Assembly: GCA_027366195.1 (NCBI GenBank)
Contig: DAHXKW010000116.1
Span: forward strand, 1-17,896
Direction of reading: 5' to 3'
Source: Alphaproteobacteria bacterium
Lineage (GTDB): Bacteria; Pseudomonadota; Alphaproteobacteria; G02398745; G023898745
Length of the DNA stretch: 17,896 bases
Made by a program: the position numbers and the translations under genes. A model generated the notes under the pieces. It was not told the origin of the DNA, searched no databases, and worked only from the letters and a program-made list of their open reading frames with translations. Shown one piece after another: positions 8,472 to 16,123 of this stretch (positions are counted from its first letter, which is position 1; the number at the start of each line of letters is the position of its first letter).

Positions 8472-9794
8472 TTAAAAATACCGGGCGAAGCGGATACCGC
8501 CAAAAATGCCGTCGACTTTACATTTGGTGCCTCTATTAAGTCGAGTGCCATCAACTTTAACCTCAAAGGTCCTTGGGAAGAAATAGCCCGTAAATACGCT
8601 AACACTATAATTAGGGGTTGGATAAAACCCACATACAACCTGCGCATATGGCGCCATAAACCATGAGGATTTTGTTTCGGCAGGTTTGTCTTGTTTAGGG
8701 ATTCTAAATTCACTAAAGCGTACCCCGCCCTCAAGTCCAATGGTCGCTTTTTCTGTAAATTTATAATCCGCCCCTAACCCAACAGTAACACCCCATCCCA
8801 GTCTTGGTACGTTGTTACTGTTTTCTTGTTGAGGGCCTGTTTGGCGGAACCGCCCCCAAATATGATCAACACCTGATCTCACGTTAAATATAAAATTTTT
8901 AGCGTGGTAATGGTAGCCCGCCGAAATACCAATACCACCCATCAAGGCAGAATGGCGTTCATTAGGCAAAGCCGCGCTAACCAGGCGGTCATACTCAACC
9001 CCATCACCGATAATTTCGTCTACGCGACGTTGTATATCGGCTTCTGTAATACCCTTCGTTCCCACAACAAGCATCTCAATCGGCTTGCCCCCCGCTCGTT
9101 CAGAAACAATCCCCGCCCGTACGAGATAATCTAAGGATAAATTCAAATCATCTAGAGATCTTCCGATTTTAAAATCCTTTATTCTTCCATTAGAATTTAC
9201 AATATGACCAATTACCATTTTAACTGCTTGTCCTTCAAAAACTGAAGAATCTTCAATTAATGTTCTAATAGTGCGACCTTCTGGAGATTTGACCACAACC
9301 TGTTCTCTTTTGTTAAAAATCATTTGTGGATAATGGACAAAATTCCCTGTAGAGGAACCTTTTTTTTGGATTTTTACAATAACATCTGCTTCTCCATGCA
9401 ATGTATCTTGGTACGGGAAAGGGTACGTCCATATTCGACAGTAGCCAGCTCTTTTTTGAGACGGATAATATTCTATATCTTCATTAAGGGCAAACAAAAT
9501 TTTCAATATCTCTGATTTAAATCGCTCATAGTCACCAGGTCCAAATGAAAATAATTCTTTTACCTTTTGCTCAAATTCATCCTTATCATTTTGAGTATAG
9601 TCATATTGATATATAGGCAATGGACCTATTAAATACTCATTATTCTCATTTTTTAAAGTTGGAAAAATGAGAAATCGAGTAGTTATTTGTTTTCTGTTTA
9701 CCTTTTTAATGAATTTTAAATTGCCTTGTACACCAAAAAAACCTAATTCAAGAGAACATCTGGCGTGAAAAAAGTAAGTCAACAAAAACAGCAT
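8472..9794 (-). CDS. Probable outer-membrane beta-barrel protein with unknown N-terminal domain
   Basis: Not recognised as a named protein. Residues 1 to about 16 are hydrophobic and could be a short signal peptide (MLFLLTYFFHARCS). Residues about 30-280 form a mostly polar, soluble-looking region of unknown type. From about 285 to the end, alternating hydrophobic/polar strands rich in G and aromatics (GGIGISAGYHYH, LGWGVTVGLGADYKF, ATIGLEGGVRF, YSVSVFTGYFF) lead to a terminal phenylalanine in GGIRFARYF, the classical BAM recognition end of outer-membrane barrels. The length suggests roughly eight strands. It is the last gene of a three-gene minus-strand operon, 16 bases after its neighbour. 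The ATG at 9792-9794 has only an AAGG very close upstream. A role in host or envelope interaction is speculation. Confidence 0.7.
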   Translation of the reverse strand: MLFLLTYFFHARCSLELGFFGVQGNLKFIKKVNRKQITTRFLIFPTLKNENNEYLIGPLPIYQYDYTQNDKDEFEQKVKELFSFGPGDYERFKSEILKILFALNEDIEYYPSQKRAGYCRIWTYPFPYQDTLHGEADVIVKIQKKGSSTGNFVHYPQMIFNKREQVVVKSPEGRTIRTLIEDSSVFEGQAVKMVIGHIVNSNGRIKDFKIGRSLDDLNLSLDYLVRAGIVSERAGGKPIEMLVVGTKGITEADIQRRVDEIIGDGVEYDRLVSAALPNERHSALMGGIGISAGYHYHAKNFIFNVRSGVDHIWGRFRQTGPQQENSNNVPRLGWGVTVGLGADYKFTEKATIGLEGGVRFSEFRIPKQDKPAETKSSWFMAPYAQVVCGFYPTPNYSVSVFTGYFFPRTFEVKVDGTRLNRGTKCKVDGIFGGIRFARYF

Positions 9795-9810
9795 ACCTTA
9801 TTTTAACCAC

Positions 9811-10794
9811 CTATCTCGCTTTTTGTTCACTACTATCTATATCAAAGGCAGCTCTAACACCAACTCTTTGTCGAGTTGAACTTTCTTCTTGTCTTTCAAC
9901 ACCAGAATTTGCTTCAGCAGAAATTATCTCAATAGACGGTAGCTTTCTGAGGTCTGGACATTCAATTTTTATAGTTAATTCTTGATCTTGAAATCCGAAC
10001 TTTTTTAAAATTGGATTTAACAAACCAATGACACATTCAAGTTCTGCTTTAGATTTTTCATAGTCAGTATAACCATCACGAATGCTCAGCAAAAAAGCAT
10101 TGGCTGCACGTATGAGTTCATTAACTCTAGAAATATGGAGCATAATATTGTCTTCATCAATCTCATCTTGATCTTCTTGTATCTCTTCTTGTTCTTGGTT
10201 TCCTTGTAGTAGTTTAGACAAGCTATCAGGGAAAGACGGATAAGCAAGTTGTAGTCCGCTCAAATCGTCAAAGTTCCAGCTTCTAATTTCTTTTTTTGCC
10301 TCATCAGTTACATCCTGCTTCATTTTTTTCAGTTTATCAGGACCGGGTTGGTAAATTTTTTGGAAAAAATTTCGTTCATTAACTACGGCTTCCTTGTCTA
10401 AAACACCCTGCAACTGGGAATCAAGAAGACATAAAATGGCGACGCGCCCTTTTAAAAAATCTTTCATTTTACACATTCTGCTTGCTAAATCTTCAAAAGA
10501 ACTTGGATTCGACGTATTTCCTTCTTTTCTCCTAAAATCTGCCAAAGTCCGACTTATCTCCAATTCCTTTGCTAAAACTTTACCTCTATATAACATCCAA
10601 TCGCCTTGAACTAAAGAAGTTGCCACTGTACGCTTAGATCTAGCGGAAGAACATCTTGAAACCTCCTCTAAAAATCTTGCCGCTTCTGCAGAACGCTCAG
10701 TCTCTAACTTATTAGCTTCAGCAAAACTGATCCTCCTCCTAGCAACCAGATCTGTACCAGCAGCAATGGAATAAAAAAAAATAAAATTCAACAT
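9811..10794 (-). CDS. Hypothetical exported acidic coiled-coil protein
   Basis: Unrecognised. A short hydrophobic N-terminus (MLNFIFFYSIAAG) suggests export. The rest is highly charged and helix-rich: an early run with FAEANKLETERSAEAARFLEE, a strongly acidic stretch at about 206-219 (QEQEEIQEDQDEIDED), and a C-terminal segment with GVRAAFDIDSS. I chose the ATG at 10792-10794, giving 327 residues, because GGAGGT lies at 10798-10803; a TTG at 10810-10812 would add six residues and overlap the upstream gene's stop (10805-10807). The Shine-Dalgarno itself overlaps the end of the upstream coding sequence, so translation is probably coupled. Middle gene of a three-gene operon ending with a beta-barrel protein; possibly a periplasmic partner of it, but this is inference. 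Confidence 0.6.
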   Translation of the reverse strand: MLNFIFFYSIAAGTDLVARRRISFAEANKLETERSAEAARFLEEVSRCSSARSKRTVATSLVQGDWMLYRGKVLAKELEISRTLADFRRKEGNTSNPSSFEDLASRMCKMKDFLKGRVAILCLLDSQLQGVLDKEAVVNERNFFQKIYQPGPDKLKKMKQDVTDEAKKEIRSWNFDDLSGLQLAYPSFPDSLSKLLQGNQEQEEIQEDQDEIDEDNIMLHISRVNELIRAANAFLLSIRDGYTDYEKSKAELECVIGLLNPILKKFGFQDQELTIKIECPDLRKLPSIEIISAEANSGVERQEESSTRQRVGVRAAFDIDSSEQKAR

Positions 10795-10804
10795 ACTACC
10801 TCCA

Positions 10805-11464
10805 TTATGCAACTTTTGAAGCTAAATCTTGCCAAATAGCTCTGCGGCGTAAATTAAAACCGGTTTGCAATTCTCTCGCTTCTTTTGCCAACTCTTTCTC
10901 TTCAGCTGAACCGGAGTCTAGCTGGGCAATATCGGTGGGAGTCAAAAATATTTTTTTACGCACGGAGCCATTTTGTACCGATGAAAGTTCTCCTTTGACT
11001 GTCGAAAGCACTTGCTCTAGCAATGCCACTGGTTGACCATGGTCTTTATATGCTGGAATTAGTCCTTGTAAAACATCTTCAACTTCTTGTAGCTGTTCTA
11101 TCGCACACTCCATGGAAATCGAATCCATAGCTTTTTCTACAGTCATAGCTTTTACTCTTTTTATGAGAACATCTATCTCTTGCTTACGTTGTGCACTTCT
11201 CTCCCTACGAGCTGCGATTTCTTCATCTTTAGTCTGATTAGCTAGATTTGCCGCTGCTAATGCAGATGCCGTATTTGCCGCATTAGCTTGATCTTGCTCT
11301 AAAGCTTCCCTAACTTTTGCAACAGCAGTTTCAAGACCGTCACCATCTCTGTGATAGCGGAAACCAGCCGGCTGACCAATACCATCTTTAACAGCATATG
11401 TACGCCAATCAGGAGAGCTCTCATTATCAGCTGAAACACTTAATAACAATAAATACAAAATCAT
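10805..11464 (-). CDS. Hypothetical exported coiled-coil protein
   Basis: Unrecognised 219-residue protein. It begins with a probable signal peptide (MILYLLLLSVSADNESS, likely cut after VSA). Residues about 42-110 are rich in A, E, K, Q and R with heptad-like spacing (AVAKVREALEQDQANAANT, then EEIAARRERSAQRKQEIDVL), pointing to a coiled coil. A second helical half contains QLQEVEDVLQGLI and ELAKEARELQTGFNLRRR. The ATG at 11462-11464 has AAGGG six bases upstream, a good ribosome site. First gene of the minus-strand operon; its stop lies just upstream of the ribosome site of the next gene. All three products look exported, suggesting one envelope complex, which is inference. Confidence 0.6.
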   Translation of the reverse strand: MILYLLLLSVSADNESSPDWRTYAVKDGIGQPAGFRYHRDGDGLETAVAKVREALEQDQANAANTASALAAANLANQTKDEEIAARRERSAQRKQEIDVLIKRVKAMTVEKAMDSISMECAIEQLQEVEDVLQGLIPAYKDHGQPVALLEQVLSTVKGELSSVQNGSVRKKIFLTPTDIAQLDSGSAEEKELAKEARELQTGFNLRRRAIWQDLASKVA

Positions 11465-11499
11465 ATAAAAACCCTTAAATAAAGCTCGATACAGGATAA

Positions 11500-11528
11500 A
11501 ATTTACACAAAAACTCTCTGGATTGCAA
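11500..11528 (-). promoter_or_regulatory. Candidate promoter for the three-gene minus-strand operon
   Basis: On the minus strand TTGCAA (11528-11523, 4 of 6 to -35) is followed after 17 bases by TAAATT (11505-11500, 4 of 6 to -10), about 35 bases before the first gene's ATG. Weak pattern match. Confidence 0.28.
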
Positions 11529-11753
11529 TTTGTTTTGTGCCAAAGTTTAAAAAAAACGAACCTTTCAATTTGGGTTTGATTTGGATTCTTTTTGCATTCG
11601 ATATAATTTTTACAGTTTTATTCCAAAAGCATTAGCTGATAATACTTTTAGCAACCTGTGGTTTTTGGTTGAAGTTAAAATAAATACGTTGTGCATATGC
11701 AACACCAAAATGCTTCGCGAAAAATTTAGAGGATGTAGGGACATAGTGAACTA

Positions 11754-11763
11754 CCCCCCCCCC
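11754..11763 (+). repeat. Homopolymeric C tract (10 C)
   Basis: Ten consecutive C bases in a strongly AT-rich intergenic region, 117 bases upstream of the hypothetical gene at 11881. Tracts of this kind can slip and cause phase variation in other bacteria; whether this one does is unknown. Confidence 0.9.
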
Positions 11764-11880
11764 TACAAACAACACAGTTCTCATAATACTAATTATCAAA
11801 TGGCAGCCTGAAGAATTCTATTGATAGAAATCAAAAAAAATACTATCCTGATGACAAAACATTCATAATAGGTTTTCAAT

Positions 11881-12474
11881 TTGTTTTTTAATATTTTTTT
11901 ATTTCTATACTCTGCCAATCCTATCGTATACTTAGATCCAGATTCATTGGTGTTTCTTGCAGCAACTTCAAATGCTTGGTTTTCAAGAGTGATATCTACA
12001 CTTCAAAGTGGAAAATATGTTTTAGATATGTCTTGTAAAACTGTTAATCCCGAAGAGCTTAAAAAAGCTATTTTAGCGCCAAGAGAAAAATGTTTGCCAC
12101 GCTACCTAAACTGTTTATCAGGAATAAGAAGTTTACAGGGATGTTTTACCACGCAAATTATATTAAGTTCAGAACAATTTGATGGTTTGCCTGAAGAGAC
12201 TCGGCAAAGGCTACGATTATGTGGTGGCCAGGTTAGCATACGAAAAAGTCTGCAAAGTTCTTTTTTGGATTTAAGTTCTTTTGAACGGAAGTCTGTATGG
12301 CAATTTTGGGACTCAAATATGAGTTTTAGAAGAAAATTATTGGAGATTGTTGGAGGAGTAGGGACTGCTTGTCTGACGGGTTTGGGTAGTGCAACTAATG
12401 GAGTTCCTAATTTCTATATTTCCTCGGAACAAACTGGTCCTCATAATAATACTGGTGCCCAAGATGACGATTAA
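11881..12474 (+). CDS. Hypothetical exported or membrane-anchored protein
   Basis: Unrecognised 197-residue protein. The N-terminus (MFFNIFLFLYSANPIVYL) is hydrophobic and could be a signal peptide or anchor. A second modestly hydrophobic, glycine-rich stretch lies at about 157-170 (IVGGVGTACLTGLG), followed by a polar tail ending in acidic residues. Several cysteines (CKTVN, EKCLPRYLNC, GCFTTQ, LCGGQ) could form disulfides if exported. The start is probably TTG at 11881 with an AGG eight bases upstream; no ATG allows the hydrophobic N-terminus. It stands alone on the plus strand between the intergenic poly-C region and dcd, whose promoter overlaps its end. A real gene is likely because the frame is long and protein-like, but no function can be given. 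Confidence 0.55.
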   Translation: MFFNIFLFLYSANPIVYLDPDSLVFLAATSNAWFSRVISTLQSGKYVLDMSCKTVNPEELKKAILAPREKCLPRYLNCLSGIRSLQGCFTTQIILSSEQFDGLPEETRQRLRLCGGQVSIRKSLQSSFLDLSSFERKSVWQFWDSNMSFRRKLLEIVGGVGTACLTGLGSATNGVPNFYISSEQTGPHNNTGAQDDD

Positions 12475-12492
12475 CAACTGTATGTGTATAAT
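12464..12492 (+). promoter_or_regulatory. Probable sigma70 promoter for dcd-murA
   Basis: A perfect TATAAT lies at 12487-12492 with ATGACG (4 of 6 to TTGACA) at 12464-12469, spacing 17. Transcription would start near 12499, about 23 bases before the dcd ATG. The -35 overlaps the last codons of the preceding gene. Confidence 0.5.
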
Positions 12493-12521
12493 ACATTTAT
12501 GTTATCCATGAATTAAATCTT

Positions 12522-13076
12522 ATGTCCTTAATGGCAGATCGATGGATCAAAGAATGTGCAGAAAAAGATGAAATGATTAATCCTTTTGTGGCTAAGCAAA
12601 ATAGGAATGGGGTTATTTCTTATGGGTTATCTTCTTACGGTTACGATGCACGCGTGGCGGATGAATTTAAAATTTTCACCAATGTTAATAATGCCATGGT
12701 AGATCCTAAATCTTTTTCAGAATCAAGTTTTGTTGATCGAAAAACAGACGTGTGCATAATCCCACCCAATAGTTTTGTGTTAGGTCGTACTGTTGAGTAT
12801 TTTAAAATCCCAAAAGATTGTCTTGTTATATGTGTTGGAAAATCGACTTATGCGCGTTGTGGAATTATTGTAAACGTTACGCCGCTTGAACCCGGATGGG
12901 AAGGACACGTAACACTTGAATTTTCAAATACTACACCTTTGCCAGCCAAGCTTTATGCCAATGAAGGCGTCTGCCAGTTCTTATTCTTTAAATCAGATGA
13001 AACTTGTGAAGTAACATACGGCGATCGGTCAGGAAAATATATGGGACAAACAGGAATTACATTACCAAAATTATAA
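12522..13076 (+). CDS. dcd: dCTP deaminase
   Basis: Dcd converts dCTP to dUTP and ammonia, supplying dUMP for thymidylate synthesis. The 184-residue length fits alphaproteobacterial enzymes. Seen: MADRWIKECAEKDEMINPF at the N-terminus, SYGLSSYGYDARV at 33-45, the phosphate-binding GKSTYARCGIIVNVTPLEP at 106-124, and GHVTLEFSN at 128-136 where E133 matches the catalytic glutamate (E138 in E. coli). The C-terminus has YMGQTGITLPKL, the flexible tail that closes over nucleotide. MADRW could allow a start three codons later, but the ATG at 12522 fits the usual MS-M-DRW pattern. murA follows 10 bases later, so the two form an operon. Confidence 0.96.
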   Translation: MSLMADRWIKECAEKDEMINPFVAKQNRNGVISYGLSSYGYDARVADEFKIFTNVNNAMVDPKSFSESSFVDRKTDVCIIPPNSFVLGRTVEYFKIPKDCLVICVGKSTYARCGIIVNVTPLEPGWEGHVTLEFSNTTPLPAKLYANEGVCQFLFFKSDETCEVTYGDRSGKYMGQTGITLPKL

Positions 13077-13086
13077 TGGAGTATAG

Positions 13087-14352
13087 ATGCTAGAACAATT
13101 TGTAGTACAAGGTGGTCAACCACTTAAAGGATCTATTGCCATAAGTGGTGCAAAAAATGCTGCTTTGAAAATGGCTTGTGCTGCTTTGTTGACAGATGAT
13201 TGGCTTATATTAGATAACACCCCAGTTCTCAGCGATATGGTTATAATTTGTCAAATATTAGAAGAATTGGGCGCTGAGATAAATTGGAAAGACAACCAGC
13301 TATCGATACGTGTGAAAAATCTTAAAACTCATCGTGCACGGTATGATCTTGTGCGTAAAATGCGTGCTTCTTTCGTTTTATTAGGTCCTATGCTTGCTCG
13401 CTTTGGTCGCGCTGAAATTTCTTTGCCAGGCGGTTGTAGTCTAGGCGTTCGTCCTGTTGATATTCATCTTAATGGATTGCGTGCCATGGGTGCCAATATT
13501 GAGCTAGAAGATGGATATGTTATTGCTACTGGACAACTACACGGTGCAGAGATTATGCTGCATTGCCCTTCTGTCACAGGAACAGAAAATCTTGTTATGG
13601 CGGCAACTTTGGCCAAGGGAAGGACGATTCTTCACAACGTTGCTAAAGAACCAGAGATTATTGATTTATGTAATTGTCTTATTAAAATGGGCGCAAAAAT
13701 TTCTGGCCATGGAACGGACACAATTATCATAGATGGTGTAGATAATTTGCAAGGTACAACCCACCGGATTATTCCTGATCGTTTGGAAACAATTACATAC
13801 GCTATTGCTAATATTTTAACGCATGGACACATTTATCTGACAAATACTGAAGCATGGTGTTTTGATGCCCTTACATCCTGTTTTCCCGAAGTTAAAATAC
13901 ATCATACTGATTTTGGTTTTTTAGCTGAAGGGCCTGTAATGAATACCGTTAATTTAACAACGGCTCCTTATCCTGGCTTAGCAACAGATTTACAAGCGCA
14001 GATGATGGTTTTGGCAACCCAGATTCCTGGTACATCATATATTACTGAAGCTGTTTTCGAAAATCGCATGATGCATGTTCCTGAATTATGCCGCATGGGC
14101 GCTGATATTACGGTGGAAGACATACAAGGCACCAATAGGGCTACGATTCATGGTGGCGTTCCTTTATCAGGTGCACCCGTTATGGCAACAGATTTACGCG
14201 CTTCCGTCAGTTTGGTTCTTGCAGGATTATGTGCCAAAGGACAAACAACCATTAGCCGTATTTATCATTTGGATAGAGGGTATCACGCCCTTGATGAAAA
14301 ACTAAATGCTTGCGGAGCCAACATCGACCGCGTCAAACAGGAGGCTGCGTAA
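13087..14352 (+). CDS. murA: UDP-N-acetylglucosamine 1-carboxyvinyltransferase
   Basis: MurA transfers enolpyruvate from PEP to UDP-GlcNAc, the first committed step of peptidoglycan synthesis, in the cytoplasm; it is the fosfomycin target. The 421 residues and inside-out two-domain EPSP synthase fold are typical. Seen: GSIAISGAKNAAL with K23 and N24, the active-site loop LPGGCSLGVRPVDIHL with C117 (C115 in E. coli, so fosfomycin-sensitive type), and YPGLATDLQAQMM with D301 matching the general base D305. GGAG at 13078-13081 gives a ribosome site before ATG 13087. Co-transcribed with dcd. A toxin gene begins only 26 bases downstream and may be read from the same promoter. Confidence 0.97.
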   Translation: MLEQFVVQGGQPLKGSIAISGAKNAALKMACAALLTDDWLILDNTPVLSDMVIICQILEELGAEINWKDNQLSIRVKNLKTHRARYDLVRKMRASFVLLGPMLARFGRAEISLPGGCSLGVRPVDIHLNGLRAMGANIELEDGYVIATGQLHGAEIMLHCPSVTGTENLVMAATLAKGRTILHNVAKEPEIIDLCNCLIKMGAKISGHGTDTIIIDGVDNLQGTTHRIIPDRLETITYAIANILTHGHIYLTNTEAWCFDALTSCFPEVKIHHTDFGFLAEGPVMNTVNLTTAPYPGLATDLQAQMMVLATQIPGTSYITEAVFENRMMHVPELCRMGADITVEDIQGTNRATIHGGVPLSGAPVMATDLRASVSLVLAGLCAKGQTTISRIYHLDRGYHALDEKLNACGANIDRVKQEAA

Positions 14353-14378
14353 ATATTCTTTGTGCATATTAAGAAGTT

Positions 14379-15701
14379 TTGTGGTTAGTAAAGTTTGTTT
14401 GGAGATCAAATTTAACTGGTGTAGCATATTTTTCTTCAAGTGGTTATTTAGAAACTCTTTATATTCTATATAATGGTCAAAGAATATGGAAACATGATTA
14501 CGCATTCGATACACCAAGAACCACTGATCACAATACTTTAGTGCTTATCGCAGCAGGTGCAGATATGCATACTTCTTTGTCAGACATAAAACAAAAATAT
14601 ATGATTCATGATCAACCAGAACGCTACACCAAACAAATTGTTATGGAACGAGCGCGTGGTAATTTCTCCTACATCACACCAAACTGTGATGATCGTAGTT
14701 TAGTGAAAATGGTTGAGGATGGGGATATAAAATATAATGGATATTCTTCTATGCTTATAAGAAGGGTGGAACCTGAAAGTTTTTTCTGTAATATTGTTTT
14801 CGCTTATCAACCAGACCTAGGTAATGATAGAGAACAGTTATCAACAAAAGCGGGGAATGATAATGACTCATGTGAAGATCTATCGGAACAAGATGTGGCA
14901 TATACCAGAGCTCTTGAAGGTCGTGTGCCTCCAAGTGCGTCAGACAATTCGGAAACGTTGCGACGGTACTATACGCCAGAAGCTTTGGCCTCATATCATG
15001 AACGGCAAAGGGCTCAGCAACCACCCACAGAAACTGCTGTAAAGAAGACGGATACAACGCCAGTATCCTTACCAAGAAATTTGCCGTTACCTATTGGTCT
15101 GCCAACAGGGTTACCTATGGTTTTTGCAGCCGTTCCAGCAATCAGCTCGGTGGGAATACTGCCTCAAGCCTTACAAGCGAGAATGGTACCGGGAAAAGAC
15201 AAGATAGGTGGCCTATTAGGTATACCAGTAGGGGCTGGAAGTGTGGATGCTTTGAGAGGCATGCCCAGAGACGAATATGCCAGCAAACCACGTGTTGAAA
15301 GCATAGGCGCACACCCACTTGGATCTAAACCTGTTGTAGAAACTTTTCCCGGCACAAACAGACCGCAAGTAAGCACAGAAACCTTCCCTAGAGCATCTAC
15401 TGTTGGTGCTACAGTATTAATGGCAAAGAAATCTGGTGATTCTGATAACCACGAACAACGGCAACGTATGCAAAATCCACAAAAATCAGCAAGCCCAATC
15501 TGGAGACAGTTAAAACATCATAATGATATTACGAAAACAAACGGGGAAACTGGCTCTAAAAGAGAATATTATCAATGGGACATCCAGCATAATGACATTG
15601 AAGTTTATGATTCTCGGGGAAATCACAAAGGATCAATGGATCCTATAACAGGAGAAATTTACAAAAGACCGTCTAAAACGCATAATAGCATCGATGTATA
15701 A
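14379..15701 (+). CDS. Polymorphic toxin with C-terminal colicin E3-type rRNase domain
   Basis: The last 69 residues (372-440) match the colicin E3/cloacin cytotoxic domain, which cuts 16S rRNA at the decoding site. YYQWDIQHNDIEVY followed by GNHKGSMDPITGEIYK carries D401, H404 and E408 at the spacing of catalytic D510, H513 and E517 in E3. Before it lie a proline/glycine-rich region (about 225-350, LPIGLPTGLPMVF), weakly reminiscent of S-pyocin/colicin translocation domains, and YYTPEALASYHERQRAQ at about 200-214, shared with the second toxin. Residues 1-150 are unrecognised; no signal peptide is evident. Start TTG 14379 follows a TAA at 14370; there is no good ATG before residue 63, so the N-terminus may be truncated. 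A probable immunity gene follows 15 bases after the stop. Confidence 0.8.
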   Translation: MWLVKFVWRSNLTGVAYFSSSGYLETLYILYNGQRIWKHDYAFDTPRTTDHNTLVLIAAGADMHTSLSDIKQKYMIHDQPERYTKQIVMERARGNFSYITPNCDDRSLVKMVEDGDIKYNGYSSMLIRRVEPESFFCNIVFAYQPDLGNDREQLSTKAGNDNDSCEDLSEQDVAYTRALEGRVPPSASDNSETLRRYYTPEALASYHERQRAQQPPTETAVKKTDTTPVSLPRNLPLPIGLPTGLPMVFAAVPAISSVGILPQALQARMVPGKDKIGGLLGIPVGAGSVDALRGMPRDEYASKPRVESIGAHPLGSKPVVETFPGTNRPQVSTETFPRASTVGATVLMAKKSGDSDNHEQRQRMQNPQKSASPIWRQLKHHNDITKTNGETGSKREYYQWDIQHNDIEVYDSRGNHKGSMDPITGEIYKRPSKTHNSIDV

Positions 15702-15716
15702 ATAAAGAGGATTTTA

Positions 15717-16076
15717 ATGAGTGAAGAACCAGCTAAGGGAAGAGTCCTTATGTTAGACATGGAACCTGAATTAAAATCTGATGTTCCAGATCAGGCGTGT
15801 TGCCAAGAGATGCATAACAATTTACGAAATTCAGATTTATATCTTGGATATAACAAAAGAACTAGGGAATATTTCATACCATATAAAATTGATTGTGGTG
15901 GCGGAGTGTACCTCTTAACTTATTGCCCATGGTGTGGGAAACTTTTACCTGGTTCACTCAGAGAAAAGTTGGGAGATATTCTTTTTGATGAATTGTGTTT
16001 GGATGACTTTTTTGATGATCCAAACATGCCCAATGAATTTAAAACAGATGAATGGTGGAAAAAACGAGGCTTATAA
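15717..16076 (+). CDS. Probable immunity protein, CPWCG-motif family (DUF6980-like)
   Basis: 119-residue acidic cytoplasmic protein. It carries paired cysteines in QACCQEMH (about 27-34) and YCPWCGKLLPGSLREKLGD (about 68-86), then PNEFKTDEWWKKRGL at the end. This layout (CC...M, GG.Y.L.YCPWCG..LP.SLR, P.EF....WW) agrees with my memory of the DUF6980 family. The four cysteines suggest a zinc-ribbon-like site. It begins 15 bases after the E3-type toxin with GAGG six bases before the ATG, and is therefore the expected position for the cognate immunity protein. It does not resemble the classical cloacin/colicin E3 immunity protein (about 85 residues, no such cysteines). The immunity role is inferred from position; family assignment is from recall. 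Confidence 0.65.
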   Translation: MSEEPAKGRVLMLDMEPELKSDVPDQACCQEMHNNLRNSDLYLGYNKRTREYFIPYKIDCGGGVYLLTYCPWCGKLLPGSLREKLGDILFDELCLDDFFDDPNMPNEFKTDEWWKKRGL

Positions 16077-16089
16077 AGAAGCATAAATA

Positions 16090-16123
16090 CTAACGCTTCA
16101 GACATGCCAATAGCAAGCGTTAG
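16090..16123. repeat. Perfect 9-bp inverted repeat (hairpin) after the immunity gene
   Basis: CTAACGCTT (16090-16098) and AAGCGTTAG (16115-16123) are perfect inverted copies around a 16-base loop, 13 bases after the immunity stop. There is no T tract after it on either strand, so it is at best a weak intrinsic terminator. The right arm overlaps the first recognisable part of the broken second toxin (codons reading QALEK). Confidence 0.6.

Larger units (their letters stand above)
11465..11880. other. 416-bp intergenic region with poly-C tract
   Basis: Divergent gap between the minus-strand exported-protein operon and the plus-strand hypothetical gene. An open plus frame at 11581-11811 starts with TTG, has no ribosome site and no protein-like character, so I do not call it. 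The region holds a candidate minus-strand promoter, an A8 run near 11549-11556, and ten consecutive C bases at 11754-11763 flanked by GTAGGG (11735-11740) and CCCTAC (11761-11766) in inverted orientation. Confidence 0.6.

Noticed and set aside
8420..8740. Minus-strand frame of 106 residues ending in VVILAKARIHKVAAS
   Set aside because: Shadow of the outer-membrane protein gene running into the palindromic repeat; that ending is simply the repeat translated.
9325..9333. TGTGGATAA, a perfect DnaA box on the minus strand
   Set aside because: Single copy inside a coding sequence, with no second box, iteron or AT-rich unwinding region nearby; not evidence of an origin.
11523..11545. Minus-strand TTGGCAC...TTGCAA resembling a sigma54 promoter
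   Set aside because: The spacing between the two elements is 8 bases rather than 5, so it does not fit the -24/-12 pattern.
11581..11811. Plus-strand frame of 76 residues in the intergenic region
   Set aside because: TTG start without ribosome site, no family resemblance, runs through the poly-C tract; probably chance.
16090..16123. CTAACGC...GCGTTAG considered as an integron attC site
   Set aside because: attC sites need two nested palindromes (R and L pairs) over 57 or more bases; here there is one stem with a 16-base loop and no integrase.
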